Both the position numbers and the translations under genes were made by a program. The notes beneath the pieces are model-generated. The model ran no database searches and had not been told where the DNA came from. It saw nothing but the letters and a program-made list of their open reading frames with translations. Source: an uncultured Bacteroidota bacterium (GTDB taxonomy: Bacteria; Bacteroidota; Bacteroidia; Bacteroidales; P3). Taken from it: a stretch of DNA of 49,994 nt. Shown in pieces: positions 49,897 through 49,994 of this stretch (positions are counted from its first letter, which is position 1; every line of letters begins with the position of its first letter). The stretch is from contig CACYJU010000015.1 of NCBI GenBank assembly GCA_902774845.1, positions 1 through 49,994 on the forward strand, in the 5' to 3' direction.

Positions 49897-49994
49897 TTTC
49901 CAGCTTGATTCTCTATACTTTATAGCACACAAGTCTATGTTAAGTCTTAGTTAAAGCTAAAATATCTTTATTCTGTATAGCCGTTTTATTTAAT

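Larger units (their letters stand above)
49251..49994. other. Gene-free right end of the window
   Basis: No credible gene. From left to right: the promoter of the thioredoxin-like gene, a 133-bp tandem duplication, a nine-unit 8-bp array, an eight-unit 11-bp array and AT-rich sequence to the edge. Confidence 0.75.

Noticed and set aside
1..49994. tRNA or rRNA genes, prophage, integrase, transposase or a defence island
   Set aside because: No cloverleaf-like or rRNA segments and no such proteins were found on either strand.

Overview
This window is a chromosomal segment of a Bacteroidota bacterium, most likely order Bacteroidales. The signs are several promoters with the Bacteroidota -7 box TAnnTTTG, A-rich leaders without strong Shine-Dalgarno sites, a Bacteroidota-type RpoZ, a type IX secretion (T9SS) cargo protein, an HU-like/SPOR protein and many lipoprotein or outer-membrane genes. 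The family cannot be fixed from sequence alone. I see no rRNA, tRNA, CRISPR array, prophage, integrase or insertion sequence.

Layout. 1-3.7 kb: the 3' end of prs, then rplY and era (+), followed by a divergent pair, a YD-repeat lipoprotein (-) and a small membrane protein (+). 3.7-10.2 kb (-): bamD-rpoZ-coaBC-mltD-uvrA. 10.7-11.7 kb: a DMT exporter (-). 11.8-19.2 kb (+): guaA, then a LysM/periplasmic-binding-like protein with lpxC and lpxA, then queC-queD-queE-queF for queuosine precursors, preceded by a probable preQ1-I riboswitch. 19.2-23.9 kb (-): htpG and a large T9SS-exported protein. 23.9-24.8 kb has no genes but carries two related palindromic modules. 24.8-31.5 kb (-): a seven-gene run, deoxynucleoside kinase-kdsB-HU/SPOR-trmB-yebC-rsmI-mgtC. 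31.7-33.4 kb (+): glmM and a PspC protein. 33.5-36.2 kb (-): a PorE-like OmpA protein. 36.5-38.0 kb (+): marC and an outer-membrane barrel. 38.1-49.3 kb (-): thioredoxin-like protein, M3 peptidase, class II aldolase, a second uvrA, a small membrane protein, mnmE, DUF1294 and serS. 49.3-50.0 kb has no genes and is repeat-rich.

The genes are mostly housekeeping, with an envelope theme: lipid A (lpxC, lpxA, kdsB), amino-sugar supply (glmM), outer-membrane assembly (bamD), peptidoglycan contact (mltD, LysM, SPOR and OmpA proteins) and T9SS. A second theme is tRNA and ribosome modification or translation (queC/D/E/F, mnmE, trmB, rsmI, era, rplY, yebC, serS).

The most unusual feature is not a gene. 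Many spacers, and at least six coding regions, hold short degenerate tandem arrays. Each array keeps an exact unit length (6, 7, 8, 9 or 11 bp) without indels and varies at only some unit positions. One 8-bp family (about TCAAGCAT) occurs at more than ten places. A 7-bp CAG/CTG family adds Gln/Ser/Ala stretches to five unrelated proteins, and in-frame arrays interrupt queE, mnmE and the second uvrA. These arrays, the co-varying palindromic modules at 24.2-24.6 kb and the candidate preQ1 riboswitch are the observations most worth following up.
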